From SHAN690 sp041391765 (GTDB lineage: Bacteria; Bacteroidota; Bacteroidia; Flavobacteriales_G; Salibacteraceae): a stretch of DNA of 64,000 bases. The notes below the pieces were generated by a model, which saw only the letters and a list, made by a program, of their open reading frames with translations, did no database searches and had not been told where the DNA came from. Each line of letters opens with the position of its first letter. Positions within the stretch are counted from its first letter, which is position 1. A program made the position numbers and the translations under genes. This document shows, piece by piece, positions 43,530 through 52,551 of the stretch. The stretch spans positions 62,001 through 126,000 of the forward strand of contig JAWKNJ010000018.1 of the NCBI GenBank assembly GCA_041391765.1, read 5' to 3'.

Positions 43530-44198
43530 ATGAGCAATTCCGACAACTTCATCACATTCAATCCATTGAATTATTCCGAAGCAGAAAGTCTTCAATTGAG
43601 CCGGGGGTTATACAACTTTTCGAACATGAGGCGAAGCATCAGGGAATTTTCTGATCGGGATGTGCCGTTTGAGACGATTAGAAACATCATCTTGACTGCC
43701 GGAACCGCTCCATCTGGAGCGCATAAGCAGCCGTGGACATTTTGTTTGGTTCGCAATCCAGATTTGAAGAAACAAATCCGCGAAGCTGCCGAAAAGGAGG
43801 AATTTGAGAGTTACAACGGGCGAATGAGTGAAGAATGGCTCAAAGATTTGGAACCTTTCGGAACAGACTGGAACAAACCTTTCATTGAAGTTGCACCATG
43901 GTTAATCATCGTTTTCAAACGTGCGTTCGAATATGTCGATGACAAAAAGTGGCAGAATTATTATGTAAACGAATCTGTCGGCATAGCCTGTGGAATGCTC
44001 ATTCATGCTATACATAATGCCGGATTGGTCACCTTGACCCATACGCCAAGTCCGATGAACTTTCTTTCTAAAATACTTGCGAGACCTGACAATGAACGGC
44101 CCTATTTATTGCTACCTGTGGGCTATCCCAAAGATGGAACAAGTGTGCCAAATCTTAGCCGCAAAAGCTTCGATGAACTATGCGTTCAGTTCAGTTGA
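43530..44198 (+). CDS. Nitroreductase-family flavoprotein, iodotyrosine-deiodinase-like
   Basis: 222 residues from ATG 43530; a longer frame from 43434 would run back through the purN start and is rejected. FMN-binding features: MRRSIREFSDRDVP (Arg cluster), TAGTAPSGAHKQPWTF, the lid region EEFESYNGRMSEEWLKDL, and NYYVNESVGIACGMLIHAIHNAGLVTLTHTP. The lid Glu-Tyr-Lys set and the PSGAHKQPW block are those of iodotyrosine deiodinase homologues, which reductively dehalogenate halotyrosines in animals and some bacteria. The actual substrate here is unknown. Confidence 0.88.
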   Translation: MSNSDNFITFNPLNYSEAESLQLSRGLYNFSNMRRSIREFSDRDVPFETIRNIILTAGTAPSGAHKQPWTFCLVRNPDLKKQIREAAEKEEFESYNGRMSEEWLKDLEPFGTDWNKPFIEVAPWLIIVFKRAFEYVDDKKWQNYYVNESVGIACGMLIHAIHNAGLVTLTHTPSPMNFLSKILARPDNERPYLLLPVGYPKDGTSVPNLSRKSFDELCVQFS

Positions 44199-44272
44199 TC
44201 GAATATTTGGTGAAATGTTACGAAAAGATATTTCTTTGCACTTTGTAAAAAGCAAACTTTAAATCAAGCATC

Positions 44273-44509
44273 ATGGCTGATATTCAAGAACGCGTAGTAG
44301 CGATTATCGTAGACAAACTAGGAGTTGATCAAGGTGAAGTAACTCCAGAAGCAAGCTTCACAAACGATTTGGGTGCTGACTCACTCGATACCGTTGAGCT
44401 TATTATGGAATTCGAAAAGGAATTCAACATCGCTATTCCGGATGACCAAGCTGAAAACATTGCTACAGTAGGCGAGGCTATCAAGTATATCTCAGAACAC
44501 GCATCGTAA
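44273..44509 (+). CDS. acpP: Acyl carrier protein
   Basis: 78-residue acidic four-helix carrier that holds fatty-acyl intermediates on phosphopantetheine. The modified serine is S37 in DLGADSLDTVELIM. The gene is followed 19 nt later by fabF, the classic pairing, and then by rnc and the IPExxxVDY gene. Confidence 0.98.
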   Translation: MADIQERVVAIIVDKLGVDQGEVTPEASFTNDLGADSLDTVELIMEFEKEFNIAIPDDQAENIATVGEAIKYISEHAS

Positions 44510-44528
44510 AAAATACGATACTCAATTT

Positions 44529-45785
44529 ATGGAGCTAAAACGGGTAGTTGTTACCGGCATCGGGGCATTAACCCCCATTGGAAACAACGCTAACGAATAC
44601 TGGTCAAATCTTTTGAACGGTGTTAGCGGTGCGGCACCAATTACCCGTTTTGATGCTTCAAAATTCAAAACCCAGTTTGCCTGCGAGGTCAAAAATCTTG
44701 ATCTCGACAATCATTTCGACAGAAAGGAAGGCCGAAAACTAGACCTCTTCTCTAAGTATGCCATCATCGTAGCCGATGAAGCCATTTCAGACGCTGGTTT
44801 GGAGGCTGAAAAACTCAACGTTGATCGAATCGGAGTGATCTGGGGTTCAGGCATTGGTGGCATTATCACTTTTCAGGAGGAAGTAACCGGTTTTGTGCAA
44901 GGTGATGGGACTCCGCGTTTCAATCCCTTTTTCATTCCGAAGATGATTTCGGACATCGCTGCCGGACATATCTCTATCAAATACGGATTCAGAGGACCTA
45001 ACTTCAGTTTAGTAAGTGCTTGTGCTACTAGCACCAACGCCTTGATCGATGCATTCAACTACATTCGATTAGGAAAGGCCGATGCTATCGTATCCGGTGG
45101 ATCAGAAGCTGCTGTTAACGAAACAGGTATTGGAGGGTTTAACGCCATGCATGCACTTTCAACCAGAAACGATAGTCCACAAACTGCTTCCCGTCCATTC
45201 GATAAAGATCGCGATGGCTTCGTCTTAGGCGAAGGAGCAGGCTGCATCGTCCTCGAAGAATTAGAGCATGCTAAAGCTCGAGGAGCAAAAATCTATGCTG
45301 AAGTGAGCGGTGGCGGATTGTCTGCTGACGCACATCATATTACTGCTCCACACCCCGAAGGTTTGGGAGCGTTGAACGTTATGCATTCTGCTCTATCAGA
45401 TGACCCATCTCTGGGTGTGGAATCAATCGACTACGTAAACGTTCACGGAACCAGCACACCGCTTGGCGATGTGGCTGAATTAAAAGCCATTAAATCCGTT
45501 TTCGGAGAACACGCTTTCAAACTAAACGTGAGCTCAACCAAGTCTATGACCGGTCACCTTCTAGGAGCAGCTGGAGCTATTGAAAGCATTGCTACGCTTA
45601 TGGCAGTAAAAAATGATGTTGTTCCTCCAACCATCAACCACTTCACGGATGATGATGAAATTGATTCTAAGCTCAACCTCACATTCCACAAACCACAGCA
45701 TCGAACCGTTAATGCTGCCTTGAGCAACACCTTTGGATTCGGTGGACACAACGCGTCTGTGATTTTCAAGAAATTTGTGGGTTAA
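44529..45785 (+). CDS. fabF: Beta-ketoacyl-ACP synthase II
   Basis: 418-residue condensing enzyme of fatty-acid elongation. The thiolase-fold triad is visible: Cys165 in VSACATSTN, His in VNVHGTSTPLGD (about 302), and His in KSMTGHLLGAAGAIES (about 339). A Lys in the SSTKSMTG strand and the C-terminal NTFGFGGHNAS glycine motif complete the family pattern. Its last 11 bases overlap the likely rnc start, suggesting translational coupling. Confidence 0.98.
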   Translation: MELKRVVVTGIGALTPIGNNANEYWSNLLNGVSGAAPITRFDASKFKTQFACEVKNLDLDNHFDRKEGRKLDLFSKYAIIVADEAISDAGLEAEKLNVDRIGVIWGSGIGGIITFQEEVTGFVQGDGTPRFNPFFIPKMISDIAAGHISIKYGFRGPNFSLVSACATSTNALIDAFNYIRLGKADAIVSGGSEAAVNETGIGGFNAMHALSTRNDSPQTASRPFDKDRDGFVLGEGAGCIVLEELEHAKARGAKIYAEVSGGGLSADAHHITAPHPEGLGALNVMHSALSDDPSLGVESIDYVNVHGTSTPLGDVAELKAIKSVFGEHAFKLNVSSTKSMTGHLLGAAGAIESIATLMAVKNDVVPPTINHFTDDDEIDSKLNLTFHKPQHRTVNAALSNTFGFGGHNASVIFKKFVG

Positions 45786-46518
45786 ACACCTGCATCCATT
45801 GTTGTTTTCAAACCTCTTTCGCAAGCCAAATAGTCAGCAGAAGAAGCTCAAATCCTACCTGCAAGAACATTGGGGCGTTGTACCGAAGGAACTTGAGTGG
45901 TATGAAAAAGCCCTCCGACATAAATCTGTTGTTGGTTCTGGAAAGTTTTGTCATAATGATTGCAACGAACGTCTTGAGCTGTTAGGTGATGCCGTGTTGG
46001 ACACTGTTGTTACTGAGTATCTTTTCATGCGCTTTCCCGATGCCAATGAAGGCCTCTTGACCAAGATTCGAGCACGAATCGTAAACCGACAAATGTTGGG
46101 TGACGTTGGAAAGAAGGCTGGCCTAAACAACCTCATTGAAGCGCGCATAGGCACCGAAGACTCCATGGATAAAATTACCGGAAATGCTTTGGAAGCTTGG
46201 CTGGGAGCGATTTATCTGGATCGTGGATTTGAAACTACGAAGAAGAGTATATGTGACAAAATGCTCAAAGATTACTTAGATATTGACGATGTTGTCAAGC
46301 AAAGTTCTGACTTCAAAAGCCAGCTCATAGAATGGGCTCAGCAACAAAAAATTTCGTTTGATTTCCGCACTTACGCATCTGAGGGTTCCGTTAGTTCGAA
46401 TTTTGTTTGCGAAATCCACATCAATGGTGAAATGCACAGCATAGCTGAGGACCGTTCCAAGAAATTGGCCGAAAAACAGGCAGCGAAGCTTTCCTGTCAA
46501 AAGCTTGGAATTGAATGA
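45775..46518 (+). CDS. rnc: Ribonuclease III
   Basis: Double-strand-specific endoribonuclease for rRNA and mRNA processing. About 247 residues. The catalytic signature NERLELLGDAVLDTVV (about 62-77) and a second acidic site (NALEAWLGAIYLDRGFE) are intact. The C-terminal dsRNA-binding domain (about 178-245) has SQLIEWAQQQKISFDF and KKLAEKQAAKLSCQKL. No ATG is available; the start is a TTG at 45775 inside the end of fabF or a TTG slightly downstream. Its stop overlaps the next ATG (ATGA). Confidence 0.95.
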   Translation: MWVKHLHPLLFSNLFRKPNSQQKKLKSYLQEHWGVVPKELEWYEKALRHKSVVGSGKFCHNDCNERLELLGDAVLDTVVTEYLFMRFPDANEGLLTKIRARIVNRQMLGDVGKKAGLNNLIEARIGTEDSMDKITGNALEAWLGAIYLDRGFETTKKSICDKMLKDYLDIDDVVKQSSDFKSQLIEWAQQQKISFDFRTYASEGSVSSNFVCEIHINGEMHSIAEDRSKKLAEKQAAKLSCQKLGIE

Positions 46519-46934
46519 CACGCCACAAACTAGTGGTGGATGACGACTACGAGTTTATTTCATTTGGGATAAGCTGCCACCTGAAAGACTTCCGAGTGGC
46601 GTGGCACTTGAACCAACTCTTTGGGTTCAACATGATGAGAAGTGACATCAGGGTTCCGGACAAAGAAGGTTTCGACCATGAATACGGCATGTTTCGACAT
46701 CGAGATGAAGATAATCACCTGCACTACATCCTGCTGAATAATCAAAGCGATGGAATTTCCTTAATCCGACCATACAAGCAGTTTAACCTCCTCATGTTGG
46801 TTGAAGGTTATATCGACATGTTCAATTCTGAGCAATTCATTGAGAAACTGCAACATGACGAGTCGTTTCAGCTAGTCATGGAAGTGTCTTCTGAACCTCT
46901 TAAGAAGTTTCAGTTCATGTTATTTGAAGATTAA
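46515..46934 (+). CDS. IPExxxVDY family protein
   Basis: 139 residues, cytoplasmic, no signal. This small protein is known only from Bacteroidota and is usually found between rnc and pyk, exactly as here. Its function is unknown. Recognisable features are the N-terminal KLVVDDDYEFISFGISCHL, RVAWHLNQLFG, an aromatic/His-rich centre, and a C-terminal LMLVEGYIDMF region; the naming IPExxxVDY-like segment is diverged. Start overlaps the rnc stop by 4 nt. Confidence 0.85.
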   Translation: MTRHKLVVDDDYEFISFGISCHLKDFRVAWHLNQLFGFNMMRSDIRVPDKEGFDHEYGMFRHRDEDNHLHYILLNNQSDGISLIRPYKQFNLLMLVEGYIDMFNSEQFIEKLQHDESFQLVMEVSSEPLKKFQFMLFED

Positions 46935-47008
46935 TATGTTGACGAACACTCAACAATCAACCATCACGCTCAAAACAAGGCGGTATCTTCGCCCATTGAT
47001 TTTTTCCA

Positions 47009-48433
47009 ATGCTCGCTAACAAAACAAAAATCGTTGCAACCATAGGTCCTGCGAGTTCCTCCAAAGAGGTGCTCAAGAAGATGATAGAAAGTGGTTTGAA
47101 CGTTGCACGACTTAACTTCTCCCACGGAGGTTACGAAACCCACGAAAAGGTAATTGGCATTCTCAGAGCTTTGGATGGTGAGATGAAGGCTCACACTGCT
47201 ATTCTTGCGGATTTAAGCGGCCCAAAAATTCGAGTTGGCGAGTTGGACCAACCCGAGGTGGAATTGATAGAAGGAGCCGAAATCAGACTAACATCAGAAA
47301 AAATTTCCGGTAGCGCAAAGCGTGTTTATATCAGCTACGAGGGTCTTGAAAAGGATGTGAAAGTGGGTGAAAACATCCTTCTGGATGATGGTAAGCTGCG
47401 TGTAAGAGTTACCGGTATTGATGGCATTGACGTTGTTGCTGAGGTGACTCAAGGAGGAATGCTAAAGCCCCGAAAGGGGGTGAATCTCCCGGAATCCGTG
47501 CTAAGTATGCCCAGTCTTACCGAGAAAGACAAGGCTGACCTAGCCTTTGCACTGAAACACAATGCCTCCTGGGTGGCATTGTCGTTTGTAAGAAACGCAG
47601 CCGACATACTCTTGCTCAAAGAACACATCGAAGCTGCAGGAAATAAGGCACGAGTAATCGCAAAAATCGAGAAACCGGAGGCCGTTCAGAACATTGATGA
47701 GATCATTTCCGTATCAGATGGAATTATGGTTGCCAGGGGCGACTTAGGGGTCGAAATTCCACTCCAGAACGTTCCCTTGGTTCAAAAAGAGATCGTAAGA
47801 AAATGTCAGAAAGCGGGAAAACCGGTGATAATCGCTACGCAAATGATGGAGAGCATGATTGATAACATGTCTCCAAGTAGAGCTGAAGTGAATGATGTTG
47901 CGAATGCCGTAATGGATGGCGCTGATGCGGTTATGCTCAGCGGTGAAACCAGCGTAGGGCGATATCCCATTGAAGTGGTAAAAACCATGTCTAAAATCAT
48001 CCATCGTGTGGAAGACTATGACGGTATCTACTACCGAGACATTGAACACGAATCGGCTGAAGACCGCATTATTACCGATGCCATCTGCCACTCAGCTGTC
48101 AGGCTGTGCAGTAAAATCAAGGCAAAGGGAATTGTTACCATGACATTTTCCGGCTACACAGCATTCCGAATTTCTTCTTACAGACCTAATGCTTGGATTT
48201 TTGTGTTCACTTCGAATTTTAGAATCCTCAATATGCTCAGTCTGGTTTGGGGGGTTAAAGGTTTTTATTATGACAAATTCGTGAGCACTGATCATACGAT
48301 TTCGGACATCAAGTACGAATTGAAAAAAGCAGGATATTTACAAGATGAGGATTTGCTGATCAACATTGCCAGCATGCCAATTTCCAGCAAGGGAATGTCT
48401 AATATGCTGAAGGTTAGTAAAATGAATGAATAA
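47009..48433 (+). CDS. pyk: Pyruvate kinase
   Basis: Final ATP-forming step of glycolysis. 474 residues. N-terminal TKIVATIGPASSS and ARLNFSHGGYE, B domain about 68-165, active-site VIAKIEKPEAVQNIDEI with the catalytic Lys, ARGDLGVEIPLQNVP, and ATQMMESMIDNMSPSRAEV before DAVMLSGETSVG. The C-terminal regulatory domain is of ordinary length. The stop overlaps the start of a secreted-protein gene by one base, an unexpected downstream partner. Confidence 0.97.
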   Translation: MLANKTKIVATIGPASSSKEVLKKMIESGLNVARLNFSHGGYETHEKVIGILRALDGEMKAHTAILADLSGPKIRVGELDQPEVELIEGAEIRLTSEKISGSAKRVYISYEGLEKDVKVGENILLDDGKLRVRVTGIDGIDVVAEVTQGGMLKPRKGVNLPESVLSMPSLTEKDKADLAFALKHNASWVALSFVRNAADILLLKEHIEAAGNKARVIAKIEKPEAVQNIDEIISVSDGIMVARGDLGVEIPLQNVPLVQKEIVRKCQKAGKPVIIATQMMESMIDNMSPSRAEVNDVANAVMDGADAVMLSGETSVGRYPIEVVKTMSKIIHRVEDYDGIYYRDIEHESAEDRIITDAICHSAVRLCSKIKAKGIVTMTFSGYTAFRISSYRPNAWIFVFTSNFRILNMLSLVWGVKGFYYDKFVSTDHTISDIKYELKKAGYLQDEDLLINIASMPISSKGMSNMLKVSKMNE

Positions 48434-49515
48434 TGCGGATTGAGCTCAACAGGCATATTATTTTTAGACGAGCTTTAGTCTCGCTGCTTTGCTTGTGGAT
48501 TGCCGTTCAGAGTTCGGCAATTGCGCAGCTGCCTTCCACTCTGTACGATTCAAAGAAAGACGGTGTCATCACCGAAGCTTTTGGATCAGGAATCGCTAAA
48601 CAATTTATTGGTCAAAACAACTGCGCGCTTTCAGGAGACGAGGTCATCGCGGTGAAGCACACGGTCACCGCTCAATGCGACCTTCTCGAAATTTATGGAG
48701 ACACCAAAATTAGAATCGAAGATGGCGGCTCTCTCATCGTGCACGGTGCATTGGACTTGTTCGGAAGCGCGGAAATTACCATCGCCCCGGGAGGTGTTCT
48801 GAGGGTGGAAGACAATCTCAACGCCTCAGGGAACAGCCACTTGGTTCTTGATGGCAATCTAACGGCCAAAGGAAACATTGTGATTTCAGGGTCCTCAAAA
48901 ATATGTGGACAAGGATCGGCCATAGTTTCTGGTTTAATTTCAGGCGCGGGCTGGTGTTATGATATCAAGATAACTACACGACAACCACTAGAACTTTCTG
49001 CAGAGCTAAATGAAAATCAATCGGTGAAGTTGAACTGGACAGGACAGGAAGGTGCTCAAGATAAGATTCGAATCGAGCGCTCAGAAAATGGAATGTCATT
49101 CAGTGAAATCAACGCTGTTCAGGGAGCAACCGCCTTCGTTGACAACCCAAAATTTGGCAGGACTTACTATTACAGGCTAAGTAGAATAGCAGCAGGTGAG
49201 TCAGTTATCGTGTCAGAAATTTTAGCCATCTCTCTTATTGACGATGCTCAAGATGGACTTTGCACACTAGAAGTGGACCCAAACCCGTGTGTTCCATTTT
49301 GTGAGGCAAGGTTGGTTGATTGCCCAAATGGAAATTTTAAGACTCAGATCTTAGATGCGAGCGGTAATGTTGTTACCGAAATCATTCCATACTTCGAGGC
49401 AGATCAGTTAATCAAGTACCATATCAATAAGGAGAATTTCTTGTTGCCGGGTGTTTATATCGTAAACAGCCAAAATGATAAAGCGAGACTATCTAAAAAG
49501 GTAATCATCAAATGA
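48433..49515 (+). CDS. Secreted protein with beta-helix-like region and T9SS-like C-terminus
   Basis: 360 residues. Signal peptide about 1-32 (SSAIAQ). Residues 85-180 are short repeated strands (IEDGGSLIVHGALDLFGS, ITIAPGGVLRVEDNLNASG, LVLDGNLTAKGNIVISG) suggesting a right-handed beta-helix. A fibronectin-III-like part follows (about 190-270, LNWTGQEGAQDKIRIERSE). The C-terminus (VDPNPCVPFCEARLV, ending RLSKKVIIK) looks like a T9SS sorting domain with an unusual Cys pair in the PNP motif region. Shares a base with the pyk stop and 4 nt with the next lipoprotein, so all three are probably co-transcribed. Confidence 0.78.
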   Translation: MRIELNRHIIFRRALVSLLCLWIAVQSSAIAQLPSTLYDSKKDGVITEAFGSGIAKQFIGQNNCALSGDEVIAVKHTVTAQCDLLEIYGDTKIRIEDGGSLIVHGALDLFGSAEITIAPGGVLRVEDNLNASGNSHLVLDGNLTAKGNIVISGSSKICGQGSAIVSGLISGAGWCYDIKITTRQPLELSAELNENQSVKLNWTGQEGAQDKIRIERSENGMSFSEINAVQGATAFVDNPKFGRTYYYRLSRIAAGESVIVSEILAISLIDDAQDGLCTLEVDPNPCVPFCEARLVDCPNGNFKTQILDASGNVVTEIIPYFEADQLIKYHINKENFLLPGVYIVNSQNDKARLSKKVIIK

Positions 49516-50354
49516 AGCGCTTCTTATCATTTTTGCTCGTGCTTGGCATCGTTTGGGGTTGCGGAAGCGGGTCAAATCACAACAAGAATAAGGATTACGT
49601 TGATTCTATTAAGAGGGAGCGTCCACTGCTTCACACTGACTCCGCAAGAATTATCTCATTGCCCACACCAATGCAAATTCCTGCACTTCTGCGTAACACC
49701 AATGCTCACTACACAAAGGAATTGTTGACGCCATTGATGCCGATAGACAAGCCATTCTTTCAATCCAACATCCTATTTGGAATGTACATTTTGGACTTAG
49801 CTTATGCGAGTTCTTTCAGCGATCGACAAACTGCTCTTTTGTACTTAAAACAATGCCGCGATCTGTCCATAGATCTTGGATTCGGAATGAACGCTGACAT
49901 GGGATTGATTACTCGCTTCGAGAGAAATCTTGAACGACCGGATTCGCTTGGTCGTATCATTCTAGAAATGTACAAATCCGGACATGAGTATTTCCGATAC
50001 AATGAGAGGGAAGCAATTGGCTTAATGATGGTTATGGGTTGCATGTACGAAGGCATGCACTTCAGTTTCAAAGAAATAAGAAACACGGATTTGATCCTAT
50101 TCTTTCACATTCTGGCACAACAGAAAGAATATGTTTCCAATTTGCTCTATGCGCTTGATGCTTATCAAATACCAGATGAGGTTCAGCCTGAGTTTGACAT
50201 TTTGGTTAAAACAGACAGTCTCTTTGGTAAATTGAATGCACCATCTGCATACAAGCTTAAAACCGGAGCGGCAACACTCAAAGACGTGAACACCAAATCT
50301 CTTAATGAATTGGACTCACTCGTAACCGTATTCCGACAAGGAATGCTAGAATAG
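49512..50354 (+). CDS. Predicted lipoprotein, unknown function
   Basis: 280 residues. Lipobox VLGIVWGC (Cys17). The rest is a mainly helical soluble domain: LLTPLMPIDKPFFQSNILFGMYILDLAYAS is split by conserved-looking Asp/Tyr positions (about 80-110), then YLKQCRDLSIDLGFG, ERPDSLGRIILEMYKSGHEYF and GLMMVMGCMYEGMHFSF. Similar helical lipoproteins occur in Bacteroidota but I know no function. Start overlaps the preceding stop by 4 nt (ATGA), tying it to the secreted beta-helix-like protein. Confidence 0.72.
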   Translation: MKRFLSFLLVLGIVWGCGSGSNHNKNKDYVDSIKRERPLLHTDSARIISLPTPMQIPALLRNTNAHYTKELLTPLMPIDKPFFQSNILFGMYILDLAYASSFSDRQTALLYLKQCRDLSIDLGFGMNADMGLITRFERNLERPDSLGRIILEMYKSGHEYFRYNEREAIGLMMVMGCMYEGMHFSFKEIRNTDLILFFHILAQQKEYVSNLLYALDAYQIPDEVQPEFDILVKTDSLFGKLNAPSAYKLKTGAATLKDVNTKSLNELDSLVTVFRQGMLE

Positions 50355-50391
50355 CTTTAGTGTAAGGCCTTAACCATTTATAGCAACCAGA

Positions 50392-51498
50392 TTGACCCTT
50401 CCAAACATACTGGTCATTAGCAATTATTCGGGTTCAACCACGGCCATCAGACCTGAAGCTGAAATCTTCGTTGGACTGCTCCAGATCGGCTTTCAAATTA
50501 CAGTGATGACTGAAACAGGATCTGAGTATGCAACTAAACTTGAGTCGCATGGCGCTCAGATCATTGACTATCGTCCGAAATCAAAAGTCGATTTCACTGC
50601 AATCAAACTCATAAGACAAACTGTTCGAAGAAATACAATTGATATTGTGCACGGCTTTAACAGCAAGGCGATGGTCAATTCAATTCTTGCTCTTATGTTT
50701 AGCAAAGTGCGAATTGTGGGCTACCGAGGTTACACCGGGAATATACACTGGTATGATCCTTCATGTTATGTTGCATACCTGAACCCTCGCATAGACTACA
50801 TGATATGCCTGGCCGAGAGCGTGAGGGAAATGTTCTTAGCGAACGGAATGCCAGAACGAAAGGCAGTTACCATAAATAAAGGACATGACCCGAGTTGGTA
50901 TGAAGGTGTTGAGCCTGCTAGTTTAGAGGAGTTCAATATCCCTGAAGGAGCTCTCGTATGTTCATTTGTTGCAAACTACCGTACCAAGATGAAAGGCCTT
51001 CATCATTTGGTAAATGCCGTGAATAAACTTCCTTCTGATTATTCCCTTCGAATTTTGTTGATTGGTTCCGGAATGGACACTACTGAAATACTTGGTCTCA
51101 TTAACCAAGGAGCATATCCAGAGAGATTCATCTTTGCGGGCTATCGAAAAGATGCCATTAACATTGTGAAATCCTGTGATGTGGCAATTTCAGTTTCGCT
51201 CTTTGGTGAAGCCACTCAAAAAGCAATGCTTGAAGCGTTATTTATGGCTAAGCCCGTGATTATTTCTGACATTCCGGGCAATAAGGGTATGGTGATAAAC
51301 GGTTCGGGAGGCTTTGTTGTTGAACCTGGCAATGAAAAGGATATTGAACAAGCTTTGATGCAGCTCTATCAAAACAGAACCTCCTTGATCACAATGGGAC
51401 ATAATGCTAAGAGTCATATCACAGAATTCCTTAGTGCAGATAGAACAAGAGACTCTTATGCCGCATTTTACAAGTCGATCGCAAGTCCTATTAATTGA
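50392..51498 (+). CDS. GT-B family 4 glycosyltransferase
   Basis: 368 residues, two Rossmann-like domains without membrane helices. N-terminal domain: NILVISNYSGSTTAIRPEA and IVHGFNSKAMVNSI, binding an acceptor. C-terminal nucleotide-sugar domain: VCSFVANYRTKMKGLHHLV, RFIFAGYRKDAINIV, and the E-x7-E-type region GEATQKAMLEALFMAKPVIISD with a final GGFVVEPGNEKDIEQAL. The start is a TTG, with no better ATG nearby. It lies 37 nt after the lipoprotein gene and just before three lipid-kinase-like genes, so a lipid or lipid-linked acceptor is a reasonable guess. Confidence 0.85.
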   Translation: MTLPNILVISNYSGSTTAIRPEAEIFVGLLQIGFQITVMTETGSEYATKLESHGAQIIDYRPKSKVDFTAIKLIRQTVRRNTIDIVHGFNSKAMVNSILALMFSKVRIVGYRGYTGNIHWYDPSCYVAYLNPRIDYMICLAESVREMFLANGMPERKAVTINKGHDPSWYEGVEPASLEEFNIPEGALVCSFVANYRTKMKGLHHLVNAVNKLPSDYSLRILLIGSGMDTTEILGLINQGAYPERFIFAGYRKDAINIVKSCDVAISVSLFGEATQKAMLEALFMAKPVIISDIPGNKGMVINGSGGFVVEPGNEKDIEQALMQLYQNRTSLITMGHNAKSHITEFLSADRTRDSYAAFYKSIASPIN

Positions 51499-51577
51499 TG
51501 ATCGCACTGCTAAAATTGATCCATGGAGTCATTGACGATTCAATCCGCTGACTGATTCCCAAAGTCATTAGCATTGG

Positions 51578-51585
51578 TACTTTTG
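51578..51585 (+). promoter_or_regulatory. -7 element before the lipid-kinase trio
   Basis: TACTTTTG fits TAnnTTTG exactly, 34 nt before the ATG at 51612. This separates the kinase trio transcriptionally from the glycosyltransferase gene, at least in part. Confidence 0.5.
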
Positions 51586-51611
51586 CCGCCTAATTCCCTG
51601 CGAATCTCACA

Positions 51612-52511
51612 ATGCATATTGTTGCCCTTGTAAATGGGAGAGCCAGAAAAAAGGGTCGCGTACTTTCAGATTTGAAAAAGATACGCGATCACAAGGTGCA
51701 TGTGTGGGTTACTAAACAGGCTAGCGACACTCAGAAATTCACCAAACAAGCTGTCGATTCAAATACCGACTTATTGATCATTTGTGGAGGTGATGGCACG
51801 GCAAACAAGGTTGTTAATGAATTAATGAATTATCCGCCATCCAAAAGACCAACCATTGCGATTTTTCCATGCGGTTCAGCTAATGATTTCTCAAAATCAC
51901 TTAAGCACTCAAATATTGAAGCAACTATTGATCGCTTTGTTAAAGGAGATATAACTCCAGTCGATCTGTGCCAATTATCTACGCTTAAACAGAGTGTTTA
52001 TGCACTCAATATGGCCACGTGCGGAATTGGAGCGAACGTAGTTCAATCAGTAAATCTTGGAAAGCACTGGATTCCACCAAGCATTCGATTCTTTGTTGCG
52101 ACAGTGTCTTGGATCATAAGATATAAACCATCGAAACTTCGCATCCGAGTGGGTGATATGATGACGGATAATAAATTGTTTCTAGCAGCATTTGGAAACG
52201 GGAAGTATGTAGGAAGTGGTCTTGGCCTTTGTCCACAAGCGGAACTAGACAATGGGAAATTCGCAGTAACACTCATTAGTAAAATCAGAATATTTGATTT
52301 TCTGAGGCATTTGAATGAGATCAAAAAAGCCAAGTTTGTAAAAAACGACCCTCGAATTTTATACCACAACTCAAACTTTGCTGAGATCAAGGTAATGGAT
52401 GGCAAGTTGAGCATTGAGACTGATGGTGAGTTTTTCCAAACGCTCAGAAAAGGAGATACGGTTCGTTTTGGATGCGCTGCGCGAGCCCTTAAATTCGTTT
52501 CTGGAGTCTGA
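51612..52511 (+). CDS. Diacylglycerol kinase/YegS-family lipid kinase, copy 1
   Basis: 299 residues, the usual length for bacterial DAGK-catalytic-domain proteins that phosphorylate diacylglycerol, sphingoid or related lipids. ATP loop GGDGT at 59-63, the second nucleotide motif PCGSANDF (87-93), GIGANVVQSV (about 138-147), the GSGLGLCPQAELDNG loop and the C-terminal acidic DGE at 271-273, the Glu position shown to be essential in DgkB-type enzymes. All key motifs are intact, so it is predicted active. Closest in sequence to the degenerate copy 2. Confidence 0.9.
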   Translation: MHIVALVNGRARKKGRVLSDLKKIRDHKVHVWVTKQASDTQKFTKQAVDSNTDLLIICGGDGTANKVVNELMNYPPSKRPTIAIFPCGSANDFSKSLKHSNIEATIDRFVKGDITPVDLCQLSTLKQSVYALNMATCGIGANVVQSVNLGKHWIPPSIRFFVATVSWIIRYKPSKLRIRVGDMMTDNKLFLAAFGNGKYVGSGLGLCPQAELDNGKFAVTLISKIRIFDFLRHLNEIKKAKFVKNDPRILYHNSNFAEIKVMDGKLSIETDGEFFQTLRKGDTVRFGCAARALKFVSGV

Positions 52512-52551
52512 ATTTCAATAAAATAACGCTGTACCCCTTATCTTGTACGAT

